From NCBI GenBank assembly GCA_046350055.1, contig JAXMBC010000001.1:4030001-4094000 (forward strand): DNA of 64,000 nt, in the 5' to 3' direction. The notes under the pieces are model-generated. The model saw only the letters and a program-made list of their open reading frames with translations. It did not search any database and was not told where the DNA came from. Made by a program: the position numbers and the translations under genes. Origin of the DNA: JAEUIE01 sp046350055 (GTDB lineage: Bacteria; Planctomycetota; Planctomycetia; Gemmatales; HRBIN36). Shown piece by piece: positions 6,982 to 16,510 of this stretch. The number at the start of each line of letters is the position of its first letter. Positions within the stretch are counted from its first letter, which is position 1.

Positions 6982-9981
6982 TCACTTGATGGGACGACTG
7001 AGTTGATCGACGACTGTCTTGAGATCAGCTCGTTTCGAGCTGGTCAGGTAGTCCTTAAACCGGGCAGCCTGCGTCGGGGTACCGAAGTTCTCGCGCTGCG
7101 CCGCGAGGAAGAGAGAGGCTGCCCTCTCCGTACCCTTCTGTTTCGCTTCGGGAGCTTTGAGCAGTTGTGCTTCTTCGTACACAGCAACCATGAGGTGATA
7201 ATTCGCTTCCCAGTACAACTCCTTCATGGCTTCACTCTTGTCGAGTAATGGCCGGACGCTTGCTCGGAATTGATCCCAGCGAGTGATGGCTCCCCGTGGA
7301 CCGCTGTAGTTGCCACGTAGCTGAAGCAACAGTATTTCGTCTCGAAGCAGAGCAGGATTACGCCGGGCCCAGGGCTCCTGCATGATCTTCTTCATCTCTT
7401 TTTCGACTACAGCCAGGGCTTTGTCGCGATCGTTGGCGTCAGCCTCACTCATCGCTGCTTGTCGCAGGGCAATCAGACGAGTGCTGATTGCCTGGCGATA
7501 CAGAAGGGTTCCTTCGTCGGCTTCACCAGTCTTCTTGTCGGGAATGGTGTTGGCAGGAGCCTGGACATCTTGCAGGAGTTGAGCCGCCTTGGCATGATCG
7601 CCAATACTGGCAAAGTTGTTGCTCAACCAGATTCGCTGCTTGAGGGTAAGCTTGGGATCACGTTCCATCTGTTGCAGGAAGTTTTTGAAGCTTTCCCGTA
7701 CTACCTGGTACTGTGCCTTCGAGCTTTCACCTTGCCTGGACAGTTCGTCGAGTTGCTGGCGGATGCGGAGTGCGGTAGTCTGCAGAAGACGGGTGCTATC
7801 GCCATGCTGTGAGTCGTTAGGACGCTTGCTGAGTACTGCCAGTACTTTAGCCGGTCCTTGCTGGAAGTCATTCTTTTGAATGTAGGCTCCGATGACCGCT
7901 TCCAGCACCTGCAATTCGGTGCCTGCGGCAAGCCCGTTGGGCATCTTCTTCTGTTCGATGCGAACCAGTAATGGTTGAGCGCAAGCAATTAATGCATCAG
8001 CATCGCCCTGTGTTTCGTAAATGCCCAGCAGTAGTAGTGCAGCCTGCACCTCAGTACGTTGGGTAAGTTCATCCTTGTTGGTCTGTTGTGCGAGAGCCGT
8101 CTGTGCCTCTTTCAGCAAGGCAACAGCCTTGTTCGCTTCAGGGGATTTCACTTTGAGGTTGTTTTTGTTCAACTCACGATGTTTCGTCCATGCACCCAGG
8201 GCTGCCAGGTAACGAGGCACGCCTGGATTGGTTTTGATTGATGTCAGTTTGGCTATGGCGGCGTCGAACTGTTTATGACTCAGCAGATCTCTCCCCAGGA
8301 TGAGTCGAGCTTCATCCGCTTGTTCTGATTCTGGAAAGCGTTCCTCCAGAAGGTAGGCCATAGCGATCACACGTGCACTGGCGGCGGGGTCTGTCTTTCC
8401 ACCAGCCCGACTGAGAAACTGATAAAGGCGCAGCGCTTCACCTGCGAAGACCTGGGCTTGGTCTGGCTGCCGGGAACTAATCGCCAGGTATTCGCAGAGC
8501 AATGCAGCTCGCGGTCCATCGCCGGTCCGCCTTAACGTGCTCTGGAGCATATTCAGCAGTCTGACACGCTGTCGCTCGCTCACTTCTCCATCGAGCATCA
8601 GTTGCTGCGTGCGGCGCAGCGCAGCTAATGTAACTTCTATCTGCTTCCTCTGCTGTGCTTCAACATCCTTTTTGGCTACCGTTTCGCCCACTTCCTTGAG
8701 CTTTGCTTCCAATCCCTGCAGGGTATAGAACTCGAGTGAAGAGCGAAGCAGTGCTTCATCGACAGTTTTTAGTGATTCGAGCGGTCCTTTGGCACGACCA
8801 CTCAGTCGCAACATCATGTACTTCAGTCGTTCCAGGGCATCGAGATGTTCGGCACGGCCGTTGTCCATCTGATCGATCAATACCAGGGCCCTGTCAAGCT
8901 TGGCTTGTGCTTCTGCAGTCTGTCGACGGTTCTCAGGTGTCTCCTCCAATTCCTTTGCCAGGATGCGAATGAGCATAAACCGCACATGCTGGGCGTCGCG
9001 ACTGTTTCCTGCCAGCGAACTGTACAGATTCAGCCACCTCTCCGCTTGACCTTTGATGCGATCACGCTCAGACCCTTTATCGGTCAGTTCGCCTGCTGCA
9101 TCAGCACGGGCCAGTGGGTAATAACGTATTGCCCGTTGGGCGGGAATGGCATTGGGGGTGCTGGCGGAGTCGATCGTTCGATAGATCTGATTAGCTTTGT
9201 TATCATCTGCACCTTCCAGAGTGCGAGCATAAAGAGCGTAACCCTGCCAGCCTGCGGAACTGACACTGCGGAACAGAGAGAGCTTTTCTGCAATCTTCTG
9301 AGCTTCGTCATTTGCGAGTCCTGAGTCGCGTACGCCAAGACCACTCACCCTGCTTTTGTCGTACCTCGTCAAAGCACGGTAATAAAGCGTACTCAGATAC
9401 AGTGGACTACTTCGGGGAGGAGGCTGATTGGCGTTTTTCGAAGCAGTCTTTTCAGGCAGTTTGATTCCCAACTGATCCTCGAGTGTCTTCTGCAACGTAG
9501 CAAACTTGCGGTCCGCCTCATCAAAGCGTGCCAGCGACTGTTTCTGCAATTCCATACCAGCTTTGGTGGTGATTCCAGCACGGTCCGCAGATGCTGCCAG
9601 GCTGCGTGCCTGTTCGGCCAGGCAATTGGCCAGGGCTTGTTCACCTTCGGCAGCCAGGCCGGGACTGGGATTCGTTTTCAGGAAGGCTTCGAGTTCAGTG
9701 CGTGAGGTTTGCAGCAGTCGATCACGTTCAGTACCCGGTGGGATGGAACTGGCTACATCTGAACGACTGCGAGCCAGCTCGAGAGCTAATGCAGCTTTCA
9801 CTTCTGGGGCAAGGCGATTCGATTGTGCTTTCAGCTTTTCCAGGTACGTCAGAGCAGTATCATGGTAGCCACGATCTCGCAAGCCTCGGATTAGCTCAAG
9901 ATGGGGCATGCCATCATCTTGTGCGTGGCACACCCCCAGCAGGGTGATGATGATTACAAGTGAGAGCGCGTATCGATGCAT
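6982..9981 (-). CDS. Large exported TPR/helical repeat protein
   Basis: A 999-residue protein with a short signal peptide ('LSLVIIITLLGVCHAQ') and then almost continuous amphipathic helix pairs typical of TPR-like solenoids, for example 'LRDRGYHDTALTYLEKLKAQ', 'LAKELEETPENRRQTAEAQ' and 'IYETQGDADALIACAQPLLVRIEQ'. No catalytic motif is visible. It is the first gene of a two-gene unit with the 364-residue exported protein. Exported giant TPR proteins are frequent in planctomycetes; their partners are generally unknown, so a scaffolding role in the periplasm is only inference. Confidence 0.8.
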   Translation of the reverse strand: MHRYALSLVIIITLLGVCHAQDDGMPHLELIRGLRDRGYHDTALTYLEKLKAQSNRLAPEVKAALALELARSRSDVASSIPPGTERDRLLQTSRTELEAFLKTNPSPGLAAEGEQALANCLAEQARSLAASADRAGITTKAGMELQKQSLARFDEADRKFATLQKTLEDQLGIKLPEKTASKNANQPPPRSSPLYLSTLYYRALTRYDKSRVSGLGVRDSGLANDEAQKIAEKLSLFRSVSSAGWQGYALYARTLEGADDNKANQIYRTIDSASTPNAIPAQRAIRYYPLARADAAGELTDKGSERDRIKGQAERWLNLYSSLAGNSRDAQHVRFMLIRILAKELEETPENRRQTAEAQAKLDRALVLIDQMDNGRAEHLDALERLKYMMLRLSGRAKGPLESLKTVDEALLRSSLEFYTLQGLEAKLKEVGETVAKKDVEAQQRKQIEVTLAALRRTQQLMLDGEVSERQRVRLLNMLQSTLRRTGDGPRAALLCEYLAISSRQPDQAQVFAGEALRLYQFLSRAGGKTDPAASARVIAMAYLLEERFPESEQADEARLILGRDLLSHKQFDAAIAKLTSIKTNPGVPRYLAALGAWTKHRELNKNNLKVKSPEANKAVALLKEAQTALAQQTNKDELTQRTEVQAALLLLGIYETQGDADALIACAQPLLVRIEQKKMPNGLAAGTELQVLEAVIGAYIQKNDFQQGPAKVLAVLSKRPNDSQHGDSTRLLQTTALRIRQQLDELSRQGESSKAQYQVVRESFKNFLQQMERDPKLTLKQRIWLSNNFASIGDHAKAAQLLQDVQAPANTIPDKKTGEADEGTLLYRQAISTRLIALRQAAMSEADANDRDKALAVVEKEMKKIMQEPWARRNPALLRDEILLLQLRGNYSGPRGAITRWDQFRASVRPLLDKSEAMKELYWEANYHLMVAVYEEAQLLKAPEAKQKGTERAASLFLAAQRENFGTPTQAARFKDYLTSSKRADLKTVVDQLSRPIK

Positions 9982-10095
9982 TTTCGTAGCTGATGAAGCT
10001 GGTGATGAGGAAGATGCTGAACTCTATCTCAACCAGGCAAGCAAGGCGAGAGGAAAGTTCACGCTGACTCGGTATTGCGGTCCATGCCTCAGCAC

Positions 10096-10485
10096 TTATT
10101 TTTGCACCCATTCCCGGTTGATGAATCCAGAGCGACCTGTCTCTTCGCCACTGGTGACCCTGACGTACATGGATTTGTCATCGATACTGATCACATTAAC
10201 CTTCGTATTCTTGCCAACGCGAAATGCCTTCCTCTGCGATACCATGCCATCCATCATTGCGACATTACGTGATGAGATAGCCTGGGCCAATTCAGTGTAA
10301 GCTTCTTCAGTGGTGGCAACAATGCAGAAACTGCCGCCATTATCAACGGAGGCAGCATCACCTGCGCTGATCAGTCCATACTTCTCAACCGTCTTGCCCG
10401 AGTGTCCCGATTTTTTGCAACCAGCCAGCATGCAAACCATGGCCACAACAAGAGTGGTCGTTGCGATGCCTATGAACCGCTTCAT
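10096..10485 (-). CDS. Lipoprotein with C-terminal SH3-like domain
   Basis: The mature product begins at a lipobox 'MLAGC', after a basic start (MKRF) and hydrophobic core, so it should be lipid-anchored after export. The C-terminal 45 residues ('VGKNTKVNVISIDD...MYVRVTSGEETGRSGFINREWV') have the strand pattern of a bacterial SH3 domain, a fold that often binds cell-wall or protein ligands. The ATG at 10485 is preferred because GGAGG lies at a normal spacing (sequence GGAGGATGAAT before it); the ATG at 10491 is too close and the long open frame from 10548 runs into the previous gene. It follows the phosphoglycerate mutase gene by 31 bases. Confidence 0.78.
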   Translation of the reverse strand: MKRFIGIATTTLVVAMVCMLAGCKKSGHSGKTVEKYGLISAGDAASVDNGGSFCIVATTEEAYTELAQAISSRNVAMMDGMVSQRKAFRVGKNTKVNVISIDDKSMYVRVTSGEETGRSGFINREWVQK

Positions 10486-10516
10486 ATTCATCCTCCGATT
10501 GTGCACACAATGCGAA

Positions 10517-11728
10517 TCAGGCCCCGTACTTGCCAAAGCGCCCGGCATGCGCCATGGCTAGCAGCATCAGATGCTTCGCCTGGAATTGCCCCAGGCCTCC
10601 CTGCAGGCAGGATGATTCACTGAAACTGGTTACACCATCAAACCGGCAACTATCCGCTACCAGCAGCGTTGGTACTGGATGCCAGGAGTGGCTCTTCAGC
10701 TTGCTTGGTGTACTATGATCGCCTGTGACAATGAACACATCAGGCTTCAGTGCTCGCATCTTGCCAATTTCGGCATCTAACGATTCGATGGCTTTGACCT
10801 TGGCATCAAAGTTACCATCCTCACCGGTACTGTCGGTGTATTTGTAGTGCAGGAAGAAGAAGTCGTATTGGCTCCAGAGCTTCTCCAGGGTCTGTACCTG
10901 CTCAGAGAGAGTAGTTCCGCATTCAGAGATGTTCATGCCCACGAGTCGAGCGAGCCCCCTGTACATCGGGTAGACTGCAACAGCGCAGGATCGCAGACCA
11001 TAGACATCTTCCATGGAAGAGATGTTGGGATATCGAGCGAAGCCTCGGAGCGTCACCATGTTGGTAGGGGAATCAGCTGCGAGAACTTTCGCTGCTTCCG
11101 CTACGAACTGGTTCACGAAGTCTGCAGTCTTCTGCGAAGCGGCATCAGCTCCCTTGGCTTGAAGAGGTGCAACGCCCACGGCCTGCGGATCGGTATCATT
11201 TACCTTATCGCCCAGCCCATCAGCCCTCAGCACCAGCACAAAGCGGTGCTCCTTGACCGGCTCTACAAAGATCTCGACTCCTGGAATCTTGATCGTCTTC
11301 ATCTTGGCGCACATGGCTATGCAGCGCTCCGTCGTCGGCCTTCCGGCTCGTCGATCAGAAATCTTACCAGTCGTATCCACTGTCACAAAGTTGCCGCGAA
11401 TGGCAACGTCCCTGGAACCAACGGGGAAGTTGATTCCCAAGGCTTCGAGCACACCACGACCAATCTGATGTTCGAGCGGATCGTAGCCGAAGAGGCCCAG
11501 ATGACCGGGGCCACTCCCGGGCGTAATACCAGGGAGAACCGGGATACTTAAACCAGTAACACCTTCCCTGGCAGCTGCATCCAGATTAGGAGTATTGGCT
11601 GTTTCCAACTCGGTCTTGCCACCTGGTTTCAAGGGCAATCCTCCCAGCCCATCCGCAACGACGAGGAGGATTTTGCTAGAAGAGGCTTCACGAAGGCTGC
11701 GGACAAGATCGTGTTGATGCATTTGCAA
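10517..11728 (-). CDS. apgM: 2,3-bisphosphoglycerate-independent phosphoglycerate mutase, archaeal type
   Basis: A 403-residue alkaline-phosphatase-superfamily enzyme that interconverts 3- and 2-phosphoglycerate. The metal site 'LLVVADGLGG' is at the N terminus, the phosphorylated Ser lies in 'PGSGPGHLGLFGYDP', and the C-terminal metal ligands are in 'VFIVTGDHSTP' and 'SHSWHPVPTLL'. Length and order fit the aPGAM family rather than the longer GpmI. It is divergently placed from the glucose-6-phosphate isomerase gene, so two glycolytic enzymes share a 106-base control region. Confidence 0.93.
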   Translation of the reverse strand: MQMHQHDLVRSLREASSSKILLVVADGLGGLPLKPGGKTELETANTPNLDAAAREGVTGLSIPVLPGITPGSGPGHLGLFGYDPLEHQIGRGVLEALGINFPVGSRDVAIRGNFVTVDTTGKISDRRAGRPTTERCIAMCAKMKTIKIPGVEIFVEPVKEHRFVLVLRADGLGDKVNDTDPQAVGVAPLQAKGADAASQKTADFVNQFVAEAAKVLAADSPTNMVTLRGFARYPNISSMEDVYGLRSCAVAVYPMYRGLARLVGMNISECGTTLSEQVQTLEKLWSQYDFFFLHYKYTDSTGEDGNFDAKVKAIESLDAEIGKMRALKPDVFIVTGDHSTPSKLKSHSWHPVPTLLVADSCRFDGVTSFSESSCLQGGLGQFQAKHLMLLAMAHAGRFGKYGA

Positions 11729-11834
11729 TGTTTACCAGAGGGAAATTTCGTACTACACTGGAACACAATAAGAGCTATGCTTGTACATGCCTAGTGTCTG
11801 CCAGCGAAAAGGCAGTCGGTAAAGGGAAAGTTTC

Positions 11835-13340
11835 ATGCAGTTACCCGATGAAGCGATAACGTTCAACTATCAGTCGCTGCTCACGCAGATTCGACCTGAA
11901 GAGGAATGGAAGCCGCTATTGGAGCTGCAAAACAGCCACTATTTGAATCCCAATCGCCTCAAGGCCGTCATTCCCCAAATGATGCAGGTAAAGGGGCAGG
12001 TAGCCACGGAGCGGGAATTAGCTGATCCGCCCCCCCATCTTCGACCGCTGGACTCGGGCTTTATCGATCTGCCAGACAAACTGCTCAACGATCTAAGAAA
12101 ACAACGGGAAAAGAGCGAACTAGGTCGCATACAGGCAGTTGCTTCTCGCCTCCGCGATCAGTGCGATCGCATCCTGGTTCTTGGCATTGGTGGCTCGTAT
12201 ATGGGAGCACGGGCTCTCTTCGAATCACTTCGTAGCTTGTACCACAACGAGCTTCCCTTCGAAGCCCGGTTGGGTATCCCTCGATTCTACTTCGAGGGAA
12301 ACAATGTTGATAACGATGCCCTGCAGGAGTTGCTCGAGCTCTTCCAGAATACGTGTCTCTCCCCAGATGATCAGCAGGAACGCTGGGCGACTGTCGTTAT
12401 CAGCAAGAGTGGCAAGACACTGGAAACTGCAGCCGCCTTCCGGGTCTTCCGCAAGGAAGCTGCTGAACTTTATGGCCCCAAATCCGAACAAGCCCGCTCT
12501 CTGATGATCCCTGTAACCGGCCCCGGCGATTCTCCCCTTCGCAAACTGCTAAAGGCCGATGGATACAGCGATGATGAAATCTTCACCATTCCCGACCGTG
12601 TCGGTGGCCGTTTTTCCATCTTTTCTCCTGTCGGTTTGCTTCCTGCAGGGCTGATGGGTCTGGATGTGCGGGCACTGCTGCAGGGAGCATCGAGTATCAC
12701 GCGTAACTTCCTGGAAGAACCATTTGAGCGCAACATTGTATTGCAATTTGCAGCTGTCTGCTACTTGATGACTGAAGAACTGGGCAAGAATATACGTGTC
12801 ATGTCGGTATGGTCCAAGAAGCTCGAAGCTCTCGGTCTCTGGTACGATCAATTGATGGCGGAAAGTCTGGGTAAACAGGGCAGAGGAGCAACACCGCTTA
12901 CCTCAGTCATGACCCGTGATCTGCATTCCCGGGGCCAGCAGTTCCAGGAAGGTAAACGGGATAAGCTGATCATTAATGTCACGGTGAAGGGCAACAAGGC
13001 AGCACCTGTTGCCATCGGAATGTCAGACCGGAATGAGGATGGCCTGAATGAATTCAGCCGACGAAATTATCCCAATCTGATGCAGGCTGCAACCAAGGGC
13101 ACTAACGATGCCTATGCCGATGTGGCCCGGCCAACCTGTGAAATCGTGCTACCGACACTCTCCGAATATAACATCGGTCAGCTCATGCAGATGCTCATGA
13201 TTGCTACGGTTGTAGAAGGCAAACTCATGGGTATCAACCCCTATGGTCAGCCCGGTGTAGAGGCCTATAAGCGGAATATGTTCAGCATCCTTCGTGCTGC
13301 CAGTACCCAGGATATCAACAAGAAGAATACTGCAGAATAG
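11835..13340 (+). CDS. pgi: Glucose-6-phosphate isomerase
   Basis: A 501-residue phosphoglucose isomerase. The two SIS-type subdomains are marked by 'ILVLGIGGSYMGARAL' and 'VVISKSGKTLETAAAFRVF', and the family signature 'GGRFSIFSPVGLLPAGLMGL' is present. The C terminus has 'EGKLMGINPYGQPGVEAYK', containing the lysine of the active site. It catalyses the glucose-6-phosphate/fructose-6-phosphate step in the cytoplasm. A ribosome site AAGGGAAAG lies just upstream. The leader also contains a short hairpin, CTGCC (11798-11802) with GGCAG (11811-11815). It ends 12 bases before the convergent UvrC-like gene. Confidence 0.96.
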   Translation: MQLPDEAITFNYQSLLTQIRPEEEWKPLLELQNSHYLNPNRLKAVIPQMMQVKGQVATERELADPPPHLRPLDSGFIDLPDKLLNDLRKQREKSELGRIQAVASRLRDQCDRILVLGIGGSYMGARALFESLRSLYHNELPFEARLGIPRFYFEGNNVDNDALQELLELFQNTCLSPDDQQERWATVVISKSGKTLETAAAFRVFRKEAAELYGPKSEQARSLMIPVTGPGDSPLRKLLKADGYSDDEIFTIPDRVGGRFSIFSPVGLLPAGLMGLDVRALLQGASSITRNFLEEPFERNIVLQFAAVCYLMTEELGKNIRVMSVWSKKLEALGLWYDQLMAESLGKQGRGATPLTSVMTRDLHSRGQQFQEGKRDKLIINVTVKGNKAAPVAIGMSDRNEDGLNEFSRRNYPNLMQAATKGTNDAYADVARPTCEIVLPTLSEYNIGQLMQMLMIATVVEGKLMGINPYGQPGVEAYKRNMFSILRAASTQDINKKNTAE

Positions 13341-13352
13341 AATCGGAAAACG

Positions 13353-14543
13353 TTACACAGCCTTCTTCCATTTCCTGTCGAGCAATGAACTGACATCCAG
13401 GCACTTATCTCGTTCCTCAGGGAACTTGCGGAACCATGCGGCAATGAGCCAGACATGATCGATGGATTCGAGTCGTATTCCTACTTTTGGAGCAGCTTGA
13501 TAGACATCCCGTATTAATGCATGGTTCGTTGTTACATCAGCAGATTCAGCAGTATTCGCTTCAATCGTATTCCTCCATTGTCCCTCATGAATGAGATACC
13601 ATAGGGTTTGACCAGGACGATAGGCACTCGTTACAGGATAGATAAAGCTGAGTTCTTCGCGTGTCATCTTCAGCCGCTGCAAGGTCCGTAAGAGCCAGTC
13701 GAGTTGCTGCATTCGGTCACGAAGCACTGTGGCACGCTCATAGTCCTGCCCACTGGCAGCTCCCAGCATCTCCTGACGTATTTTCTCCAGAGTAGATTCA
13801 TCTTGGCAGAGCAGGAATCGTCTGGCTGCCTGAACTCGCGACCGATACTGGATAGCAGTACATCGTGCAGCACACGGCCCTGGGCAGGTTCCCATGTCAA
13901 AACGGATGCAGCCTGGCGCAAGCGCATCATCAATGAGAGATGCCTGGTCAGCGAAACGCATTGTTTGCTGCTTGGGGCAATCACGCAGGCGAAAGACATC
14001 GTTCAGGTGCCTTACTGCTTCAGTTAATTCCGGTCGAGCAATGAGTGGGCCGAACCATTCGCCCTGGCTGGGCGGTTCCTTGCTGACGTAAGCATACGGC
14101 GCTGGCGCTCTGCCCAGACACACATAGGCACGCCGCCGCAACAGGGGCTGACCCATCACATTGAACCGGGGACGATGCAGGCGGATGAGTTCGAGTTCCC
14201 GGAGTAATGCTGCAAACTCATGAGGTGCATACTCCCAGACAATACGCTGGGTCCGTCGCAATAAACGCTGTGCCTTGCGGCGTTCTGCTGACTTATTGCG
14301 GAAGTAATTCAGGAGACGGGCACGCAATCGTTTAGCTTTACCGACATACAGTACATTGCCGTCAGCATCCACCATCGCATAGACGCCGGGAATCTGGGGA
14401 GCATGCGATTTTACCCCGCGCCGTAGCGAAGCCCGGCCATCACCCACGATGCTTCCACCACAGATCGTGTCCCCGGGAGGCAGATCGTAGCGATTGCATC
14501 CAAGGCCAGCAAAGGGTTCGTGACTAAAGAGAGTTTTGGGCAT
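13353..14543 (-). CDS. GIY-YIG nuclease with UvrC-like N-terminal half
   Basis: A 396-residue protein with the UvrC N-terminal architecture: GIY-YIG nuclease ('PGVYAMVDADGNVLYVGKAKRLRARL', about residues 55-80), a cysteine cluster near residue 190-235 (C-P-K-Q, then C, CPGPC and C), and a UVR (UvrB-binding) motif ('QEMLGAASGQDYERATVLRDRM', about 260-282). It lacks the RNase H-like endonuclease and helix-hairpin-helix domains that make the 5' incision in full UvrC. It is therefore comparable to Cho-type enzymes that incise 3' to a lesion with UvrA/UvrB help. The N-terminal 45 residues are unassigned. Function in excision repair is inferred from the domains. Confidence 0.86.
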   Translation of the reverse strand: MPKTLFSHEPFAGLGCNRYDLPPGDTICGGSIVGDGRASLRRGVKSHAPQIPGVYAMVDADGNVLYVGKAKRLRARLLNYFRNKSAERRKAQRLLRRTQRIVWEYAPHEFAALLRELELIRLHRPRFNVMGQPLLRRRAYVCLGRAPAPYAYVSKEPPSQGEWFGPLIARPELTEAVRHLNDVFRLRDCPKQQTMRFADQASLIDDALAPGCIRFDMGTCPGPCAARCTAIQYRSRVQAARRFLLCQDESTLEKIRQEMLGAASGQDYERATVLRDRMQQLDWLLRTLQRLKMTREELSFIYPVTSAYRPGQTLWYLIHEGQWRNTIEANTAESADVTTNHALIRDVYQAAPKVGIRLESIDHVWLIAAWFRKFPEERDKCLDVSSLLDRKWKKAV

Positions 14544-14576
14544 ATGGCATCCTGCCAGGAGTGATTGCCAACCAGA

Positions 14577-15458
14577 TCATCCTGCGAACAACTCCTTCAA
14601 CTTACGCAGATGTCCAGGTATGGCTTGCATTGGCTCCGCTGCTGCTTCGTATTCAAGTGCAACGTATCCGCGATACCTTGCCTCTTTCAGAATGTTGACC
14701 AGCTTGCCAAGATCGGCATCCTGCTTCTTCTGCCCCTGATATTGCACCTCGGTCTTGAACTGCACATTGACTGCGTAGGGAGCCAGCCGGGCAAAATCGC
14801 CATAGGGGTCTGCAGTGCGAAAATTGCCGCTATCGAGGTTTACGCCGAAGCAATCGTGCTTAACTTCATTCACGATAGAGAGAAGCTGTGGGGCTGTAGT
14901 GACGATGCCACCGTGATTTTCGAGAGCCATGTATATGCCAAACTGGGTTGCATGATCACACACTTCCAGGATGGCTTCGATGCACCGCTTGCGAGTCACC
15001 TCTTCTGCTTCTCCTTTGACGGCATTGCCAGCAAAAATGCGGATGGCTTTGGCACCCAGGATGGCATACCGTTCGGTCCATTCCTTGCACTTCTTAATTT
15101 CCTCCTTGAGCTTGGAAGGGTCTGCTTCGGTGAACTTATTGCCCACTGCACCGCCGCTCACATCCAGACCAAGGCGTGAACAGCGAATCTTGAGCTTCGC
15201 CAAGGCGCTTGGAGTGACATCCTTGAAATAATAGCTTGTGAGTTCGACAGCTGGCAGGCCCATTTCTGCGCATAGATTGACGAAATCGTCCAGTGTCATG
15301 TTGGGCTTCTTCTTGCCTGTCAGGTAGTCTCGATAGCTATAGGCTGCAATGCTCAGCTTGAGTTGGGCCGGTCCCTGACGAACGATGGGATCGATACCCA
15401 GGGCTGGAATTGCTGCGGTTGATGCGGCGATGCTGGCGAGAAAGCTTCGACGATTCAT
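14577..15458 (-). CDS. Exported sugar phosphate isomerase/epimerase-like TIM-barrel protein
   Basis: The protein starts 'MNRRSFLASIAAS', a twin-arginine-type signal, with GAGG five bases upstream of the ATG at 15458; the open frame extends further but without support. After the signal the sequence is a xylose-isomerase-like TIM barrel ('LKLSIAAYSYRDYL', 'FVNLCAEMGLPAVELTSYYF', 'IYMALENHGGI', 'FGVNLDSGNF', 'YVALEYEAA'). The conserved acidic and His residues (E in 'ALENHGG', D in 'NLDSGNF', E in 'ALEYE') fit a metal-dependent epimerase or isomerase. The sugar is unknown. It follows the exported hydrolase gene by 56 bases and may share its transcript. Confidence 0.87.
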   Translation of the reverse strand: MNRRSFLASIAASTAAIPALGIDPIVRQGPAQLKLSIAAYSYRDYLTGKKKPNMTLDDFVNLCAEMGLPAVELTSYYFKDVTPSALAKLKIRCSRLGLDVSGGAVGNKFTEADPSKLKEEIKKCKEWTERYAILGAKAIRIFAGNAVKGEAEEVTRKRCIEAILEVCDHATQFGIYMALENHGGIVTTAPQLLSIVNEVKHDCFGVNLDSGNFRTADPYGDFARLAPYAVNVQFKTEVQYQGQKKQDADLGKLVNILKEARYRGYVALEYEAAAEPMQAIPGHLRKLKELFAG

Positions 15459-15514
15459 AATGACCTCAAGTGTGTCTTGCTCTTTAAGTCGCTGACCTTG
15501 GGCGAACTGAGTGT

Positions 15515-16396
15515 CTACTTGCACAACCCTCGTCGAATCAGCCATTCCTGCAGGCGATCAGGCCAGCCACTAAGGCCCTGATCCTTGAACTTTTCCAACG
15601 GCGCCAAGCCCACGCCATGTACCCCTTTTTCATAAATGTGCAATTCCGCAGGCACACCGTGCTTCTTCAACGCAGTGTAAAACAGGATGCTATTCATTGG
15701 CGGCACAGCTTTGTCTTCATCGGTGTGAAATAGAAACGTTGGTGGAGTCTCTTTTGACACGGCGTTTTCATTACAGAAGCTCTCTACCAGTTTCTCGTCA
15801 GCGTTTTTGCCTAGCAAGTTGTTTCGCGAACCACCATGAGTGTAAGGAGACTTCATACTGATGACAGGGTAACTCAGAATGGCAAAGTCAGGTCGACAGG
15901 AAACCTTGTCAATCGCATCTTCGGTATTTTGGTTGCCTGAATCAAAGTGGGTTGCAGCACTGCTGGCGAGATGTCCGCCTGCGGAAAAGCCCCAGATGCC
16001 GATCTTCCTGGCATCAATACCCCATTCCCCCGCTCTACTTCGAACCGTTCGCAATGCCCGCTGCGCGTCGGTAAGTGGTGCAGGATGAATGGGCGCAGGT
16101 ACATACTTGCTGGCCACCCGATACTTCAGCACAAAGGCAGCAATGCCTCGGTCATTCAGCCACCTGGCAATCTGCTTACCTTCGTGATCCATGGCCAATG
16201 CACCGTAACCCCCACCGGGGCATACTACCACGGCTGCGCCGGTAGATTTGTCTTTCGCGGGCAAATAAGGCGTCAGTGTCGGTCGGGACGCAGGATCGTC
16301 GCTTTTTAGGAGGGGCACGGCCCCTGCCCATAATTGCATTGGTTCAGGATCAGCTACGGGAGTCAGGAGCGACAGTGAAAGCAGCAAGACAGTCAT
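15515..16396 (-). CDS. Exported alpha/beta hydrolase (esterase/lipase-like)
   Basis: A 293-residue protein with a signal peptide ('MTVLLLSLSLLTPVADPEP') and a complete alpha/beta-hydrolase active site: oxyanion-hole region 'CPGGGYG', nucleophile elbow 'GFSAGGHLAS', Asp in 'HTDEDKAVPP', and His in 'EKGVHGVGL'. It is close in style to BD-FAE-type esterases found beside polysaccharide-degrading genes. The ATG at 16396 has AAGGAA upstream and gives the clean signal peptide; the longer frame does not. The substrate is probably an esterified carbohydrate, by analogy only. Confidence 0.9.
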   Translation of the reverse strand: MTVLLLSLSLLTPVADPEPMQLWAGAVPLLKSDDPASRPTLTPYLPAKDKSTGAAVVVCPGGGYGALAMDHEGKQIARWLNDRGIAAFVLKYRVASKYVPAPIHPAPLTDAQRALRTVRSRAGEWGIDARKIGIWGFSAGGHLASSAATHFDSGNQNTEDAIDKVSCRPDFAILSYPVISMKSPYTHGGSRNNLLGKNADEKLVESFCNENAVSKETPPTFLFHTDEDKAVPPMNSILFYTALKKHGVPAELHIYEKGVHGVGLAPLEKFKDQGLSGWPDRLQEWLIRRGLCK

Positions 16397-16510
16397 GAAT
16401 AGTTCCTTGGATTCACAGCACAGAGAGTAACGCACGACAGGGTTGTTGTCTATTAGGAAGTGTGTCTCAATCTCTCAATCGCCTATATGCTAAGTGTGGA
16501 GGAGACATTC

